Positions 47,006 through 56,501 of a DNA stretch of 64,000 nt are shown here, piece after piece. The notes below the pieces were generated by a model. It was not told where the DNA came from, did no database searches, and saw nothing but the letters and a program-made list of their open reading frames with translations. Source of the DNA: Bacteroidia bacterium (GTDB taxonomy: Bacteria > Bacteroidota > Bacteroidia > UKL13-3); NCBI GenBank assembly GCA_021740845.1, contig JAIOYZ010000003.1, positions 124,001 to 188,000 of the forward strand. Direction: 5' to 3'. The position numbers and the translations under genes are program-made. Numbering within the stretch: position 1 is the first letter of the stretch; the number at the start of each line of letters is the position of its first letter.

Positions 47006-48652
47006 ATGACAATTACCCAAAGATTGTATGCCATAGGCTGCATGTTATTCTTATGCTACTCTAGTTTGGTGCTAGTTCCCCAAATTGGTTTGCTTATGGG
47101 AATACCAATTTCGGCTTGGGAGTTCTATGTTAGTATTTTGTTTTTACTCGGTGGGAGCTGGATTTTTTACAGAAATTATTTCGATCAAAATAACAAATTA
47201 GGGTTTTTTACAATCTTTGGTTCAAGCTTATTAATATTATTTTGTACCCTTTATTTTTCCAACCAAGTTATTGATTCTTCCTTCGATGGAACTTGGTACC
47301 ACCAAGATGCGATCTATTTGTTAAAAAATGGCTGGAATCCAAATTACCATGTTTTGGTTCAAGACGAAACCAGCTATTCTGAGAGGTATTTGAATCATTT
47401 TCCTAAATCATCTTGGATTTTTGCAGCTTTACTTTTTAAGACCACTGGATTAATTGAGGTTGGAAAATCTGGAACTTGGTTATTGTTTTTCTCCTGTTTG
47501 TTTATTGGGCAACATATTTTTCAAGCAATTTTTAGAAAGAAACCACTTCAAGCTTGGGTATTGGCCATTTTATTTGCTTGTAATCCTATTCTTTTATTGA
47601 ACCTAAATTCTTTTTATGTTGATGGTCAATTAGCAGCATTAATTTTTTTAGGAATTGCTTTTGCTATTTATCAAATTCATGAAGGAGGTTGGTTAAAAGG
47701 ATTTCTTTCTTTGTTAGCTTTTTCACTTCTGGCTAACATTAAATTTACATCTGCTATTTATGCAGGAATTTTTGTGTTTGGGTTTTTAACCTATTTGTAT
47801 TTTACTCATGCTTATAAGGTAAAAAAGTTGATAGGCATTTTGATTTTATGGGGAGTTTTTACTTTTGCCTTTTTGGGTTGGAATCCCTACATGAGCAATT
47901 TAATCAGGCATGGGCATCCTTTATATCCCTTATCTGAAGGCTCAAAAAATGTTTTTGATAAGGAAATTGTTTATCCTGCCAATTTTCTAGAAATGAATTG
48001 GCTAGAAAAGTTTGTTCATGGGTTTTATGCTGAACCAAGTTGGAATAGAAATCCACAAAATTCTGAAATGAAAACCCTTTTTGGCCATGTACCTTTAGGA
48101 ACCTATGAAAATGGTGTTCCAGATTTGGCTGGTTTTGGTCCAATTGCCCCAGAAGTTTTTACTCTTTTAATTGGATTATTAGTCCTAGCTTTATTGGTAT
48201 CGAATAGAAAAAGCAAGAATTATTTGGCTTGGTTAGTTAGCTTGCTGCTCATAAGTATTTGCATCAATCCAGAGGCTTGGCTATTAAGGTATGTGCCTCA
48301 ATTTTGGATATTAATTATGGTGATTTTATTTTTTGTTTGGGAGCAAAAGAACTTTGGAATTTTGGCCATGGTATTGGCTTTTGGGCTGTTTGGAAATTCT
48401 TATTTGTTGGTTCGAACCTATTTTTCTAATACAATTGCTAGAACAGAAAATTTTAGAAAGGAAGTAGAATTGGTGTCTACGAGTGCAGATTATACCTATT
48501 ATTCTGGATGGACAAAATCTGCCAAATATAGGTTTCAATCTATGGGTTTAGATAGTAGTAAAGAAGTTTATATTCCAGCTGAAGATAGCACAGCAAAACC
48601 TTTCTCAATTGGCTTAGGTTCCTTATTTCGGAAAAATTCTATCGTAAAATAA
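47006..48652 (+). CDS. GT-C-like multispanning membrane protein (paralogue)
   Basis: 548 residues, roughly 11-12 transmembrane helices. The first extracytoplasmic loop has SFDGTWYHQDAIYLLKNGW, again an Asp/His arrangement typical of GT-C enzymes. Like the protein at 42400-44019 it ends with LLVRTY and a short soluble tail. The two flank the minus-strand operon of epimerases and GT2, which supports a shared glycan pathway. Start ATG at 47006 overlaps only the non-coding 5' side of the divergent epimerase. Confidence 0.75.
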   Translation: MTITQRLYAIGCMLFLCYSSLVLVPQIGLLMGIPISAWEFYVSILFLLGGSWIFYRNYFDQNNKLGFFTIFGSSLLILFCTLYFSNQVIDSSFDGTWYHQDAIYLLKNGWNPNYHVLVQDETSYSERYLNHFPKSSWIFAALLFKTTGLIEVGKSGTWLLFFSCLFIGQHIFQAIFRKKPLQAWVLAILFACNPILLLNLNSFYVDGQLAALIFLGIAFAIYQIHEGGWLKGFLSLLAFSLLANIKFTSAIYAGIFVFGFLTYLYFTHAYKVKKLIGILILWGVFTFAFLGWNPYMSNLIRHGHPLYPLSEGSKNVFDKEIVYPANFLEMNWLEKFVHGFYAEPSWNRNPQNSEMKTLFGHVPLGTYENGVPDLAGFGPIAPEVFTLLIGLLVLALLVSNRKSKNYLAWLVSLLLISICINPEAWLLRYVPQFWILIMVILFFVWEQKNFGILAMVLAFGLFGNSYLLVRTYFSNTIARTENFRKEVELVSTSADYTYYSGWTKSAKYRFQSMGLDSSKEVYIPAEDSTAKPFSIGLGSLFRKNSIVK

Positions 48653-48686
48653 AAGTTTTGTATAATTTCGACCATTCATTAAACAT

Positions 48687-49637
48687 ATGTCCACGGAAAG
48701 AATATTAATCATTGGGTCAAACGGTCAAATAGGACTAGAGTTGGCAGAAAATCTTAGAATAAGTTACGGTTCAGAAAATGTAATTTGTAGTGATGTCCGT
48801 AGAATGGAACATCAAATAGAACCCTTTGAAACTTTAGATATTTTGGATCAAACCAACTTATTGGCCATTGTTAAGAAATACCAAATTACACAAGTGTATT
48901 TGTTGGCTGCATTATTAAGTGCAACAGCAGAGAAGAACCCAAAGTTTGCTTGGGATTTAAATATGAATGGGCTTTTCCATGTATTGGATTTGGCAAAGGA
49001 GGGTTTAATAAAAAAGATTTATTGGCCAAGTTCTATTGCCGTTTTTGGACCAACAACTCCAAGGGTTTTAACACCTCAATACACGGTTATGGAGCCAAAT
49101 ACAATTTATGGTATTAGTAAGCAGGCAGGAGAGAGGTATTGCGAATATTATAACCAAAAATATGGTGTGGATGTTAGAAGCATTCGCTATCCAGGATTAA
49201 TTGGTTGGAAGAGCGCACCGGGCGGTGGAACAACAGATTATGCAGTGCATATTTATCATGAAGCATTGAAAAGCAAAACTTATGATTGTTTCTTAAATGC
49301 AGAAACTGCATTGCCAATGATGTATATGCCGGATGCAATTAGAGCAACCATTGAATTAATGGAAGCACCTTCTGATAAAGTTAAAATTAGAAGCAGTTAT
49401 AATTTGGGTGGTATTAGTTTTAATCCAGAAGATATTGCAGCAAGTATTCGCAAGCACATTCCAGAGTTTACTATTACTTATAATCCTGATTTTAGACAAG
49501 CAATTGCAGATAGCTGGCCACAAAGCATTAACGACGATGAGGCTAGAAAAGATTGGGGTTGGAAGCCAGAGTTTGATTTAGATGGAATGACCAAGGTTAT
49601 GTTGGATAATTTGTCCAAACAATTGAAATCCCAATAA
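48687..49637 (+). CDS. L-threonine 3-dehydrogenase, SDR type
   Basis: 316 residues. NAD-binding GSNGQIG (10-16), YLLAALLSATAEKNPKFAWDLN, SSIAVFGP, and catalytic Tyr141/Lys145 in NTIYGISKQAGERY, followed by RYPGLIGWKSAPGGGTTDYA, which is typical of the epimerase-like threonine dehydrogenases of Bacteroidota and animals. It oxidises threonine to 2-amino-3-ketobutyrate, the substrate of Kbl encoded at 58884. It follows the GT-C-like gene by 34 nt, but its function is unrelated to glycans. Its stop abuts the convergent PAS gene. Confidence 0.92.
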   Translation: MSTERILIIGSNGQIGLELAENLRISYGSENVICSDVRRMEHQIEPFETLDILDQTNLLAIVKKYQITQVYLLAALLSATAEKNPKFAWDLNMNGLFHVLDLAKEGLIKKIYWPSSIAVFGPTTPRVLTPQYTVMEPNTIYGISKQAGERYCEYYNQKYGVDVRSIRYPGLIGWKSAPGGGTTDYAVHIYHEALKSKTYDCFLNAETALPMMYMPDAIRATIELMEAPSDKVKIRSSYNLGGISFNPEDIAASIRKHIPEFTITYNPDFRQAIADSWPQSINDDEARKDWGWKPEFDLDGMTKVMLDNLSKQLKSQ

Positions 49638-50228
49638 CTAATAATTCACTAAATCGTTTAGGTCTTTTAGCTTTTTAGTAATTTTTGAAATCTCTTCTGT
49701 AAGTAAAAATACCATCGTACTTTGGTCGCTGGCAGAATGGTCTTTTGAGTTAAGTAATTGGTTGGATAAATTGAAGAAATTTGCCAAAGGCTCTTTTAAT
49801 TGAGCCTTTGTTAGAGAGTTGAAATGCTCAAATTTTTTTTCAATTTCTTCAAGGTTTAATTCTAGTGATTTTTCATAGGTAATATCATAGGTAATTCCCA
49901 TGCATCCGATAATTTCATTTTGATTGTTAAACACTGGGTTCAAGCTCATCCTTCTCATGGCTGCACTTCCTAGAATTAAACGAGAATCATCCTGTAAAAT
50001 TCTTTCACCATTAAGGGCTCTTTGGTAAAGTGGTTTCCATCTTTTTACTGCGTCTTCTGTTACATGGGTAAAAATATCATCGCCAATTTCAATATTTTGT
50101 CCATAAAGACTTTTTCGCATATCAAAAAAGGCAGAGTTTGCAACTACCAGTTTAAAATGTGTGTCAAAAGCCCAAACCATATCGGGTAAACTATCAACTA
50201 GAGCTTTGTAAAAAAATGCCTGATTCAT
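49638..50228 (-). CDS. PAS-domain protein with degenerate histidine-kinase H-box region
   Basis: 196 residues. A PAS sensor domain covers residues 5-120 (LVDSLPDMVWAFDTHFKLVVAN; NQNEIIGCMGITYDITYEK), followed by a helical stretch FEHFNSLTKAQLKEPLANF. In the common Bacteroidota PAS kinases this place reads like (S)HE.R.PLAN; here the phospho-acceptor His is missing and there is no HATPase domain. It may be a kinase remnant or a small signalling partner. No frameshift is seen, and the frame ends cleanly at a stop abutting the threonine dehydrogenase gene. Confidence 0.8.
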   Translation of the reverse strand: MNQAFFYKALVDSLPDMVWAFDTHFKLVVANSAFFDMRKSLYGQNIEIGDDIFTHVTEDAVKRWKPLYQRALNGERILQDDSRLILGSAAMRRMSLNPVFNNQNEIIGCMGITYDITYEKSLELNLEEIEKKFEHFNSLTKAQLKEPLANFFNLSNQLLNSKDHSASDQSTMVFLLTEEISKITKKLKDLNDLVNY

Positions 50229-50291
50229 TCTTCAAACTATAAAAGGTTTGGGTAGAATAAGGTTTTCATCGACTAAAAATGAGGAGGCAAG

Positions 50292-50942
50292 TTATAATTT
50301 TTTAATTAAGTCTGGAAATTCTTCCATACTTCTCAATCGGTAGTCGGCAATGGAAAATCTAGGGTCTTCAAACTTTTCTTTTTCGGGTACGGCAATGCAG
50401 GTCATACGTGCCGCTTTTGCCGCAATAACGCCATTAACGGAGTCTTCAAGTACCAAGCAATGCACTGGGGCTGAACCAAGTTTGTTTGCAGCAGAAATGA
50501 ATATTCCTGGATGAGGTTTGCCGAAGGCTTCATATTCTGCAGAATACAATAAATCGAAATAGGAGCGGATATTTAATTTATCTACAACTGTTTCAATTAA
50601 GCGCATGGAAGAGGAAGATGCAACTGCACAGGCGTATCCTTTTTCTTTAACTGCTTCTAAAGACTCCATTATACCAGGTAAGGCAATAGCACCTTCTCGC
50701 ATAAACTTTTCCATGGAATCTAAAATATCATTTTCCGTTTTCCTAAAGTTAGCATTTGGCCAAGCTTGATAGCGATACCAATGTTCTACTACTTCGCTTA
50801 GTCTAAAGCCCATTACTTGTCTTAGCAATTCATCATCTAGGTTCAAACCGAGAGAGCCAAAAACCTCTTTTTCTGCAATTTTCCAAAAGGGTTCCGAATC
50901 TACCAGAAGCCCGTCCATATCAAATAAAATGGTTCCTATCAC
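50292..50942 (-). CDS. HAD-IA phosphatase (beta-phosphoglucomutase/HxpB-like)
   Basis: 216 residues. Motif I FDMDGLLVDSEPFW (Asp9, Asp11), motif II VASSSSMRLIE, motif III Lys in FGKPHPGIF, motif IV LEDSVNGVIAAKAA, with a cap domain between I and II. It fits the hexitol/2-deoxyglucose-6-phosphatase or beta-phosphoglucomutase group. It starts with GTG whose G is the last base of the preceding aminopeptidase stop codon (TAGTG), so the two genes are translationally coupled. Confidence 0.9.
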   Translation of the reverse strand: MIGTILFDMDGLLVDSEPFWKIAEKEVFGSLGLNLDDELLRQVMGFRLSEVVEHWYRYQAWPNANFRKTENDILDSMEKFMREGAIALPGIMESLEAVKEKGYACAVASSSSMRLIETVVDKLNIRSYFDLLYSAEYEAFGKPHPGIFISAANKLGSAPVHCLVLEDSVNGVIAAKAARMTCIAVPEKEKFEDPRFSIADYRLRSMEEFPDLIKKL

Positions 50943-52243
50943 TAGCTGTGCATTAAGGATTCAATGTCTTCCGCTTCAATTGGAATATGCTCCATCAAGT
51001 CGATACAACCATTTTCTGTAATTAGGATTTCATTTTCTAAACGAATGCCAATTGCTTCTTCCGCAATGTAAATTCCAGGCTCGCAACTAAAGGTCATACC
51101 CGCTTTCATTGGCTCATAGCGCATACCTACATCGTGTACATCTATGCCTAAGAAATGGCTGGTACCGTGCATGAAATATTTTTTATATGCAGGCCATTTA
51201 GGGTTTTGATTTTGAATATCTTTTAGAGTGATTAAGCCTAAATCAACCAATTCTTTTTCCATTAATTCGCCCACTTGAACATGGTATTCCATCAACATGG
51301 TTCCTGGTTTCAAAAGATTTTTAGCAGCTTTCATTACTCTTAACACGGCATTATAAACCGCCTTTTGACGAGGAGAAAATTTTCCATTAACAGGCAAAGT
51401 GCGCGTCATATCGCTAGCATAATTTGCATAATCAGCACCACTATCTAGCAAAAGAATATCACCGTCTTTGCATTGTTCATTGTTATCTACATAATGCAAA
51501 ATGCAAGAATTTTTGCCACTTGCTACAATAGGATGAAAGGAATGTCCATTTGCCTTGTTGCGCAAATATTCATGAATTACTTCCGCTTCAATTTCATATT
51601 CCCAAACTCCTGGTTTAACAAATTTTGCCACTCTACGAATCATCTTATTGCTGATTTCAACAGCTACTTTCATCAAATCTAATTCAATGCTAGACTTGAT
51701 TGAACGAAGTCGTTGAAGAATTGGAGAAGCGCGTTCGTATTCGTGTAGTGGATATTTTTGCTTTAATTCATGGGCAAACCTTAATTCCTTATATGGAGTA
51801 GCAATAACGGCTCTGTCGTTTTCATTTAAGCTCAGGTAAATATTTTCGGAATAATTAATAGCCGAATGCATTTTTAGTTCAAATTCATCGTACCAAAAAA
51901 TATTCTCAATCCCACTTACTAAAGTTGCTTCATTTGGCAATAATTTATGGCCATTCCAAATTACCATGGTCTCGCTCGCTCTTTTAATAAAAAGGGCTTC
52001 TCTATATTCTGGTATAGGACAATCCGGTGCTAAAACTAAAATAGTTTCTTCTTGGTCAACACCAGTTAGCCAAAATAAGTTTGAGTTTTGCTTGAAAGAA
52101 TGTGTAGCATCGCCATTCCAAGGATGTTCATCGTTTGAATGAAAAATAGCAATGCTATTAGGTTTCATATGTGCGATGAATTTTTTTCTATTTTCAACAA
52201 ACAAAGCGTTTGGAATCATATCGTATTTTGGACTGTGCTTCAT
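50942..52243 (-). CDS. Xaa-Pro aminopeptidase (aminopeptidase P)
   Basis: 433 residues. N-terminal creatinase-like domain, then the pita-bread fold with metal ligands in LLLDSGADYANYASDMTRT (two Asp), HGTSHFLGIDVHDVG (His), CEPGIYI (Glu) and IRLENEILI (Glu). It removes N-terminal residues before proline in cytoplasmic peptides. It overlaps the HAD phosphatase by one base and probably leads that operon. No signal peptide is seen. Confidence 0.95.
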   Translation of the reverse strand: MKHSPKYDMIPNALFVENRKKFIAHMKPNSIAIFHSNDEHPWNGDATHSFKQNSNLFWLTGVDQEETILVLAPDCPIPEYREALFIKRASETMVIWNGHKLLPNEATLVSGIENIFWYDEFELKMHSAINYSENIYLSLNENDRAVIATPYKELRFAHELKQKYPLHEYERASPILQRLRSIKSSIELDLMKVAVEISNKMIRRVAKFVKPGVWEYEIEAEVIHEYLRNKANGHSFHPIVASGKNSCILHYVDNNEQCKDGDILLLDSGADYANYASDMTRTLPVNGKFSPRQKAVYNAVLRVMKAAKNLLKPGTMLMEYHVQVGELMEKELVDLGLITLKDIQNQNPKWPAYKKYFMHGTSHFLGIDVHDVGMRYEPMKAGMTFSCEPGIYIAEEAIGIRLENEILITENGCIDLMEHIPIEAEDIESLMHS

Positions 52244-52441
52244 GATAAAATAAATTGTGCGTGCAAGCTATAAAAAAAAATGGAGCGAACAAGGAGTAAA
52301 TACTTGCAATAGGAATGAAATTTTTATAACATTTTACCTTATTGAAGAAGGTAGAAAATTCTTCTCTTTTTGTTCCTTTTATTAGTATGATTTCTATCAA
52401 TTTTTTACCTTCATTATTACATTAATATTGTTTTTTATTTC

Positions 52442-52451
52442 GGTTTGAACC
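52442..52451 (+). repeat. GGTTTGAACC motif
   Basis: Strict copy with flank TTCGGTTTGAACCAAA, 40 nt before the PLP-enzyme start, in the 248-nt gap between the divergent aminopeptidase P and PLP-enzyme genes. The gap otherwise shows only A/T-rich sequence. Confidence 0.8.
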
Positions 52452-52491
52452 AAATTTTGGATCAAACAATTTTTAAATATTAAATCAATTT

Positions 52492-53733
52492 ATGAAGCCA
52501 GAAAGTTTAATGATGAGTTATGGTTATAAGCCTCATCTATCAGAAGGTGCAATTAAATGTCCCATTTTTCAAACTTCTACTTTTGTTTTTAAAAGTGCCG
52601 AAGAAGGCAAATCTTTTTTTGAAGTAGCATATGGTTTAAGAGAGCAAAAAGTTGGTGAGGAGTTGGGCTTAATTTATAGTAGAATTAACAATCCCGATTT
52701 AGAGATTTTAGAAAATAGACTAACTCTTTGGGATGAAGCTGAAGAAGCAGCAGTATTTGAAAGTGGAATGGCTGCTATTTCTACTGTTTTATTAGAGTTT
52801 TTAAAGCCTGGTGATTTGGTATTAACTAGCAATCCTTTGTATGGTGGTACCGATCATTTTATTAGTAAAATACTCCCAAATTTTGGAATTCACGTGGCTT
52901 CTTTTAAAGTGGGTCAAAGCAAGGAAGAAGTGATTAAAATTGTGGAAGAAACTGGATTTGCCAAGAACTTAAAATTAATTTTTATTGAAACACCAGCCAA
53001 TCCTACAAACGATTTAATTGATATTAAAGATACCAAAGAAGTTGCCAAATATTTCTCTACGCCAGATAATGAAATAGTTCTTGCTGTAGACAATACATAT
53101 ATGGGACCGCTTTGGCAACATCCACTCAAATTAGGAGCGGATTTAGTGCTCTATTCTGCAACCAAATATATTGGAGGACACAGCGATGTTATTGCTGGCG
53201 CATGCCTCGGTTCAAACCGATTAATGAAAAGGGTGAAAGGATTGAGAACTTTTCTTGGTAATATGGCTAGCCCCAATACAGGTTGGTTGTTAATGAGAAG
53301 CCTTGAAACTTTAAAGGTAAGAATGGATGCTCAAGCTATAAATGCAAATAAAGTTGCTGAATTTTTGAACCAACACCCTGCCATAGAAAAGGTTTATTTT
53401 TTAGGAAATTTAACACCTAAAGATGGACATATTTATGAAACCAAAATGAGTCAGTGCTTGAGCAATGGTGCTATGATTTCTTTTGATATCAAAGGCCTTG
53501 AGGAAGATTCTTTCAAGGTTTTAAATAAATTGAAATTGATAAAATTGGCGGTAAGTTTAGGAAGTACCGAAAGCTTAGCAGAGCATCCAGCCACCATGAC
53601 ACACGCTGATGTTGATTTAGAATTAAGAAAAGAGCTTGGCATTAGTGAAAAAATGATTCGCTTGTCGGTAGGTGTTGAAAATTATGAAGACATCATATAC
53701 GACTTAAATCAAGCGCTTTCTGTTATAGTTTAG
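52492..53733 (+). CDS. PLP-dependent trans-sulfuration enzyme (cystathionine gamma-synthase / methionine gamma-lyase family)
   Basis: 413 residues. PLP-binding Lys225 in YSATKYIGGHSDVIAG; upstream FESGMAAISTVL, LYGGTDHF and IETPANPTNDLIDI; downstream SLGSTESLAEHPATMTHADV. All are typical of the Cys/Met metabolism family; sequence alone does not separate synthase from lyase. It is cytoplasmic, a stand-alone gene on the plus strand. It contains an in-frame GGTTCAAACC motif at 53209. Confidence 0.92.
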   Translation: MKPESLMMSYGYKPHLSEGAIKCPIFQTSTFVFKSAEEGKSFFEVAYGLREQKVGEELGLIYSRINNPDLEILENRLTLWDEAEEAAVFESGMAAISTVLLEFLKPGDLVLTSNPLYGGTDHFISKILPNFGIHVASFKVGQSKEEVIKIVEETGFAKNLKLIFIETPANPTNDLIDIKDTKEVAKYFSTPDNEIVLAVDNTYMGPLWQHPLKLGADLVLYSATKYIGGHSDVIAGACLGSNRLMKRVKGLRTFLGNMASPNTGWLLMRSLETLKVRMDAQAINANKVAEFLNQHPAIEKVYFLGNLTPKDGHIYETKMSQCLSNGAMISFDIKGLEEDSFKVLNKLKLIKLAVSLGSTESLAEHPATMTHADVDLELRKELGISEKMIRLSVGVENYEDIIYDLNQALSVIV

Positions 53734-53764
53734 CTCTTGTATTTTTAATTCGTTTTCTTTTTTC

Positions 53765-53774
53765 GGTTTGAACC
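53765..53774 (+). repeat. GGTTTGAACC motif
   Basis: Strict copy 32 nt after the PLP-enzyme stop, flank TTCGGTTTGAACCAAA. Confidence 0.8.
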
Positions 53775-53806
53775 AAACTCGTTTTCTAGCAAATGATATT
53801 GGAAAC

Positions 53807-53835
53807 TTGGCTTTCTCTTTATTGGGCTATATTTG
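53807..53835 (+). promoter_or_regulatory. Promoter of the DEAD-box helicase gene
   Basis: TTG at 53807-53809, an 18-nt spacer and TATATTTG at 53828-53835, an exact TAnnTTTG. The leader would be about 15-20 nt. Confidence 0.7.
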
Positions 53836-53857
53836 CAGCCTTCTAAAGAAATAAGTT

Positions 53858-55171
53858 ATGGATTCCAGCAATATACTTTCTAAATTTAATATTACTCAAC
53901 TCAACGAAATGCAGTTGGCAGCAGCCGATGCCATAAGTAAGGAGAGAAATGTTACCCTTATTTCTCCAACAGGTTCGGGCAAAACTCTTGGCTTTTTGTT
54001 GCCTATTTTGCCTTTTTTAAAAGAAGATAATTTAGGTGTACAGGCTTTAATTATGGTGCCTTCTCGCGAATTGGCCTTGCAAATTGAGACGGTTTTCAAG
54101 CAAATGTCTAGTGGTTTTAAAGTTAATTGTTGCTATGGCGGACATTCAGTGAGAATTGAAGAAAATAATTTGGCTCAATCTCCTGCAGTTTTAATTGGAA
54201 CCCCAGGCCGATTGGCGCATCATATTAGAACTAAGAGTTTAGACTTGAGAAATACACCCATCCTAATTTTAGATGAGTTTGATAAGTCGTTAGAGTTCGG
54301 CTTTAAGGAGGATATGGAGTTTATTGTTTCTCAAATGAAGAACTTGAATAAGCGAGTTTTAACTTCGGCAACTTCATTGGATGAAATTCCACCTTTTGTT
54401 GGTATTAAGGAGGCAAAATCACTAAACTTTACCAAAGAGAGAATAGATTCTAATTCTGGTTTGGTTGTAAAATCTGTTCGCGTAGTGGGCGATGATAAAT
54501 TAGAAGCATTGATGCTTTTATTAGGAAAGATAGGGAATAGAGCAACCATCGTATTTTGCAACCATAGAGAAGCCGTTAACAGAATTTCTGAGCAACTATC
54601 AAAACATAAAATTGAGCATGGTTTTTACCATGGAGGATTGGAGCAGATTGATAGAGAAAAAACCTTAATTAAGTTAAGAAACGGCAGTATTCAATTCTTA
54701 ATTACAACCGACCTCGCAGCCCGTGGTTTAGACATTCCAGAAATAGAAGTTGTAGTTCATTATCAACTTCCAGCTACAGAAGATGTGATGATTCATAGAA
54801 ATGGAAGAACAGCCAGAATGAATGCTTCTGGTGAGGTTTATTTTCTGCTAGGAACAGAAGATTTTTTACCAAAATTTATAAATGAAATTCCTGAAGAAGA
54901 ATTCTTGCCAGATACCTTTGTTTTGCCAAAACCATTAGATTGGAAAACACTTTATATTTCAGCTGGTAAAAAGGATAAGGTAAACAAAATGGATATTGTA
55001 GGAATGCTGCTGCAAAAAGGCAATCTCAAAAAGGATGAATTAGGTAAAATTGAGGTCTTAGATAAATCTGCTTATGCCGCTATTCGCTCCAATAAAATTA
55101 ATAAAACGCTACAGTTGGTTCAAACCGAAAAAATAAAAGGTAAAAAAGTAAAAATGGAAATTGCTTCTTAG
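53858..55171 (+). CDS. DEAD-box RNA helicase (DEFD variant)
   Basis: 437 residues. Q-motif region near residue 12, Walker A SPTGSGKT (36-43), motif Ia PSRELALQ, motif II reading LDEFDK (DEFD instead of DEAD), motif III SAT, and C-terminal motifs TTDLAARGLDIPE and HRNGRTAR. A C-terminal extension of about 90 residues after the helicase core is basic (KKDKVNKMDIVGMLLQKGNLKKDELGKI), resembling a DbpA-type RNA-binding domain (RRM-like). It unwinds structured RNA, possibly in ribosome assembly. Its TAG abuts the murF stop. Confidence 0.93.
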   Translation: MDSSNILSKFNITQLNEMQLAAADAISKERNVTLISPTGSGKTLGFLLPILPFLKEDNLGVQALIMVPSRELALQIETVFKQMSSGFKVNCCYGGHSVRIEENNLAQSPAVLIGTPGRLAHHIRTKSLDLRNTPILILDEFDKSLEFGFKEDMEFIVSQMKNLNKRVLTSATSLDEIPPFVGIKEAKSLNFTKERIDSNSGLVVKSVRVVGDDKLEALMLLLGKIGNRATIVFCNHREAVNRISEQLSKHKIEHGFYHGGLEQIDREKTLIKLRNGSIQFLITTDLAARGLDIPEIEVVVHYQLPATEDVMIHRNGRTARMNASGEVYFLLGTEDFLPKFINEIPEEEFLPDTFVLPKPLDWKTLYISAGKKDKVNKMDIVGMLLQKGNLKKDELGKIEVLDKSAYAAIRSNKINKTLQLVQTEKIKGKKVKMEIAS

Positions 55172-56461
55172 CTAAAGTACATCTACCAAACTTTCTATTT
55201 TCATACCTCGCGAGCCTTTGAGGAATACAAAGCTGTTGGCAATTGGATTTGATTTTAAGAATTCTATTACTTCAGGAGTGGTTTCAAATTTTTGGTAATT
55301 GGTTTGAGTTTTGTTAAACGCTTTTCCAACTAAAATGGCTTGCTTTACATTTTGGTTCATACAAAATTGAACCATGTTTTGATGTTCTTCTTCTTCGAAA
55401 TTTCCTAACTCAAACATATCGCCTAAAATCAACACTTTGTTTTCGCCTGGCATGGCCATAAAATTTCTAATACTGGCTTCCATGCTGCTTGGATTGGCGT
55501 TATAGGCATCTAAAAAGATGCGGTTGCTTTCTTTTTCAATCAATTGCGACCGTAAATTTTTTGGCGAGTAGGATTCTATTCCTCTTTTAATTTCATCTTG
55601 GTTCAAACCAAAATGAAGGCCAATACTAATTGCAGCTAAAATGTTGTCGAAATTATAGTCTCCACTTAAAGGGCTATTTATATCTAAGCCTTGTAGCTGA
55701 AAATTGATGGTAGGTTGAAAGTAATTTGCCTTAATAAATGTTTCTAGCTCGCTTGTTTTTTCTTGCTCAGAATTTCCATAAAGTACACGAGTTTTAATGT
55801 TTTTACTTTTGTCCATTAAAACCTCATCGTGGCAATTTACAAAGGCAATTCCTTGGTGTTTTTCCAAATACTCAAATAGCTCTGCATTAGATTTGATTAC
55901 GCCTTCCATGCTTCCAAATCCTTCAAGATGATCCTTGCCATTATTGGTTACCAAGCCATGTGAAGGAACTGCAATTTCGCATAAAAAGGCATTTTCGTTT
56001 ACATGGTTTGCACCCATTTCAATTACTGCAATTTGGTGTTCCTTTTTTAGCATTAATAAAGTTAATGGCAAGCCAATATGGTTGTTAAAATTACCAGGAG
56101 TGCTAAGTAAATTGTATTTGGTTTGGAGTACGCTTGTAATAAGTTCTTTGGTAGTAGTTTTTCCGTTTGAACCAACTATTGCAATTACTGGTAGTGCCAA
56201 TTGTTGGCGGTTATATTTGGCAAGATCTTGCAAGGTTCCCAAAACATTATTTACCAATATGCATTGATGGTTTATTTTATACTCCTCTTCATCAATGATG
56301 GCAAAAGCTGCGCCTGCATCAATTGCCTGTTTTGCAAATTTATTTCCATTAAAATTGTCACCCTTTAGAGCAAAGAATAGGCAACCTTCACTTAGTTTGC
56401 GGGTATCTGTGCATATAATAGGGTTTTGAAGAAAGATGGAATAAAGTTCGCTCAATTGCAT
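55172..56461 (-). CDS. murF: UDP-N-acetylmuramoyl-tripeptide--D-alanyl-D-alanine ligase
   Basis: 429 residues. Mur ligase N-domain (CTDTRKLSEGCLFFALKG), ATP-binding GSNGKTTT at about 97-104, central EMGANHVNENAFLCEIA and VTNNGKDHLEGF, C-terminal DAYNANPSSMEAS and GDMFELG. It adds D-Ala-D-Ala to the peptidoglycan precursor in the cytoplasm. It stands outside a dcw cluster here. It contains a strict GGTTCAAACC copy (55600) and a one-off variant at 56163. Confidence 0.95.
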   Translation of the reverse strand: MQLSELYSIFLQNPIICTDTRKLSEGCLFFALKGDNFNGNKFAKQAIDAGAAFAIIDEEEYKINHQCILVNNVLGTLQDLAKYNRQQLALPVIAIVGSNGKTTTKELITSVLQTKYNLLSTPGNFNNHIGLPLTLLMLKKEHQIAVIEMGANHVNENAFLCEIAVPSHGLVTNNGKDHLEGFGSMEGVIKSNAELFEYLEKHQGIAFVNCHDEVLMDKSKNIKTRVLYGNSEQEKTSELETFIKANYFQPTINFQLQGLDINSPLSGDYNFDNILAAISIGLHFGLNQDEIKRGIESYSPKNLRSQLIEKESNRIFLDAYNANPSSMEASIRNFMAMPGENKVLILGDMFELGNFEEEEHQNMVQFCMNQNVKQAILVGKAFNKTQTNYQKFETTPEVIEFLKSNPIANSFVFLKGSRGMKIESLVDVL

Positions 56462-56501
56462 TTTTAAGAATTATTAAAGTGCAAGTTTACCTAGCTTTAA
56501 T

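Noticed and set aside
43794-48418. GGTTCGAACC at 43794 and 48409 as independent copies of the iterated motif
   Set aside because: Both encode the same Leu-Val-Arg-Thr segment in two paralogous proteins, so shared ancestry explains them; I left them out of the count of 17.
53794-53856. 17-codon open frame before the DEAD-box helicase gene
   Set aside because: It overlaps a well-matched promoter and is too short and featureless to support as a gene.
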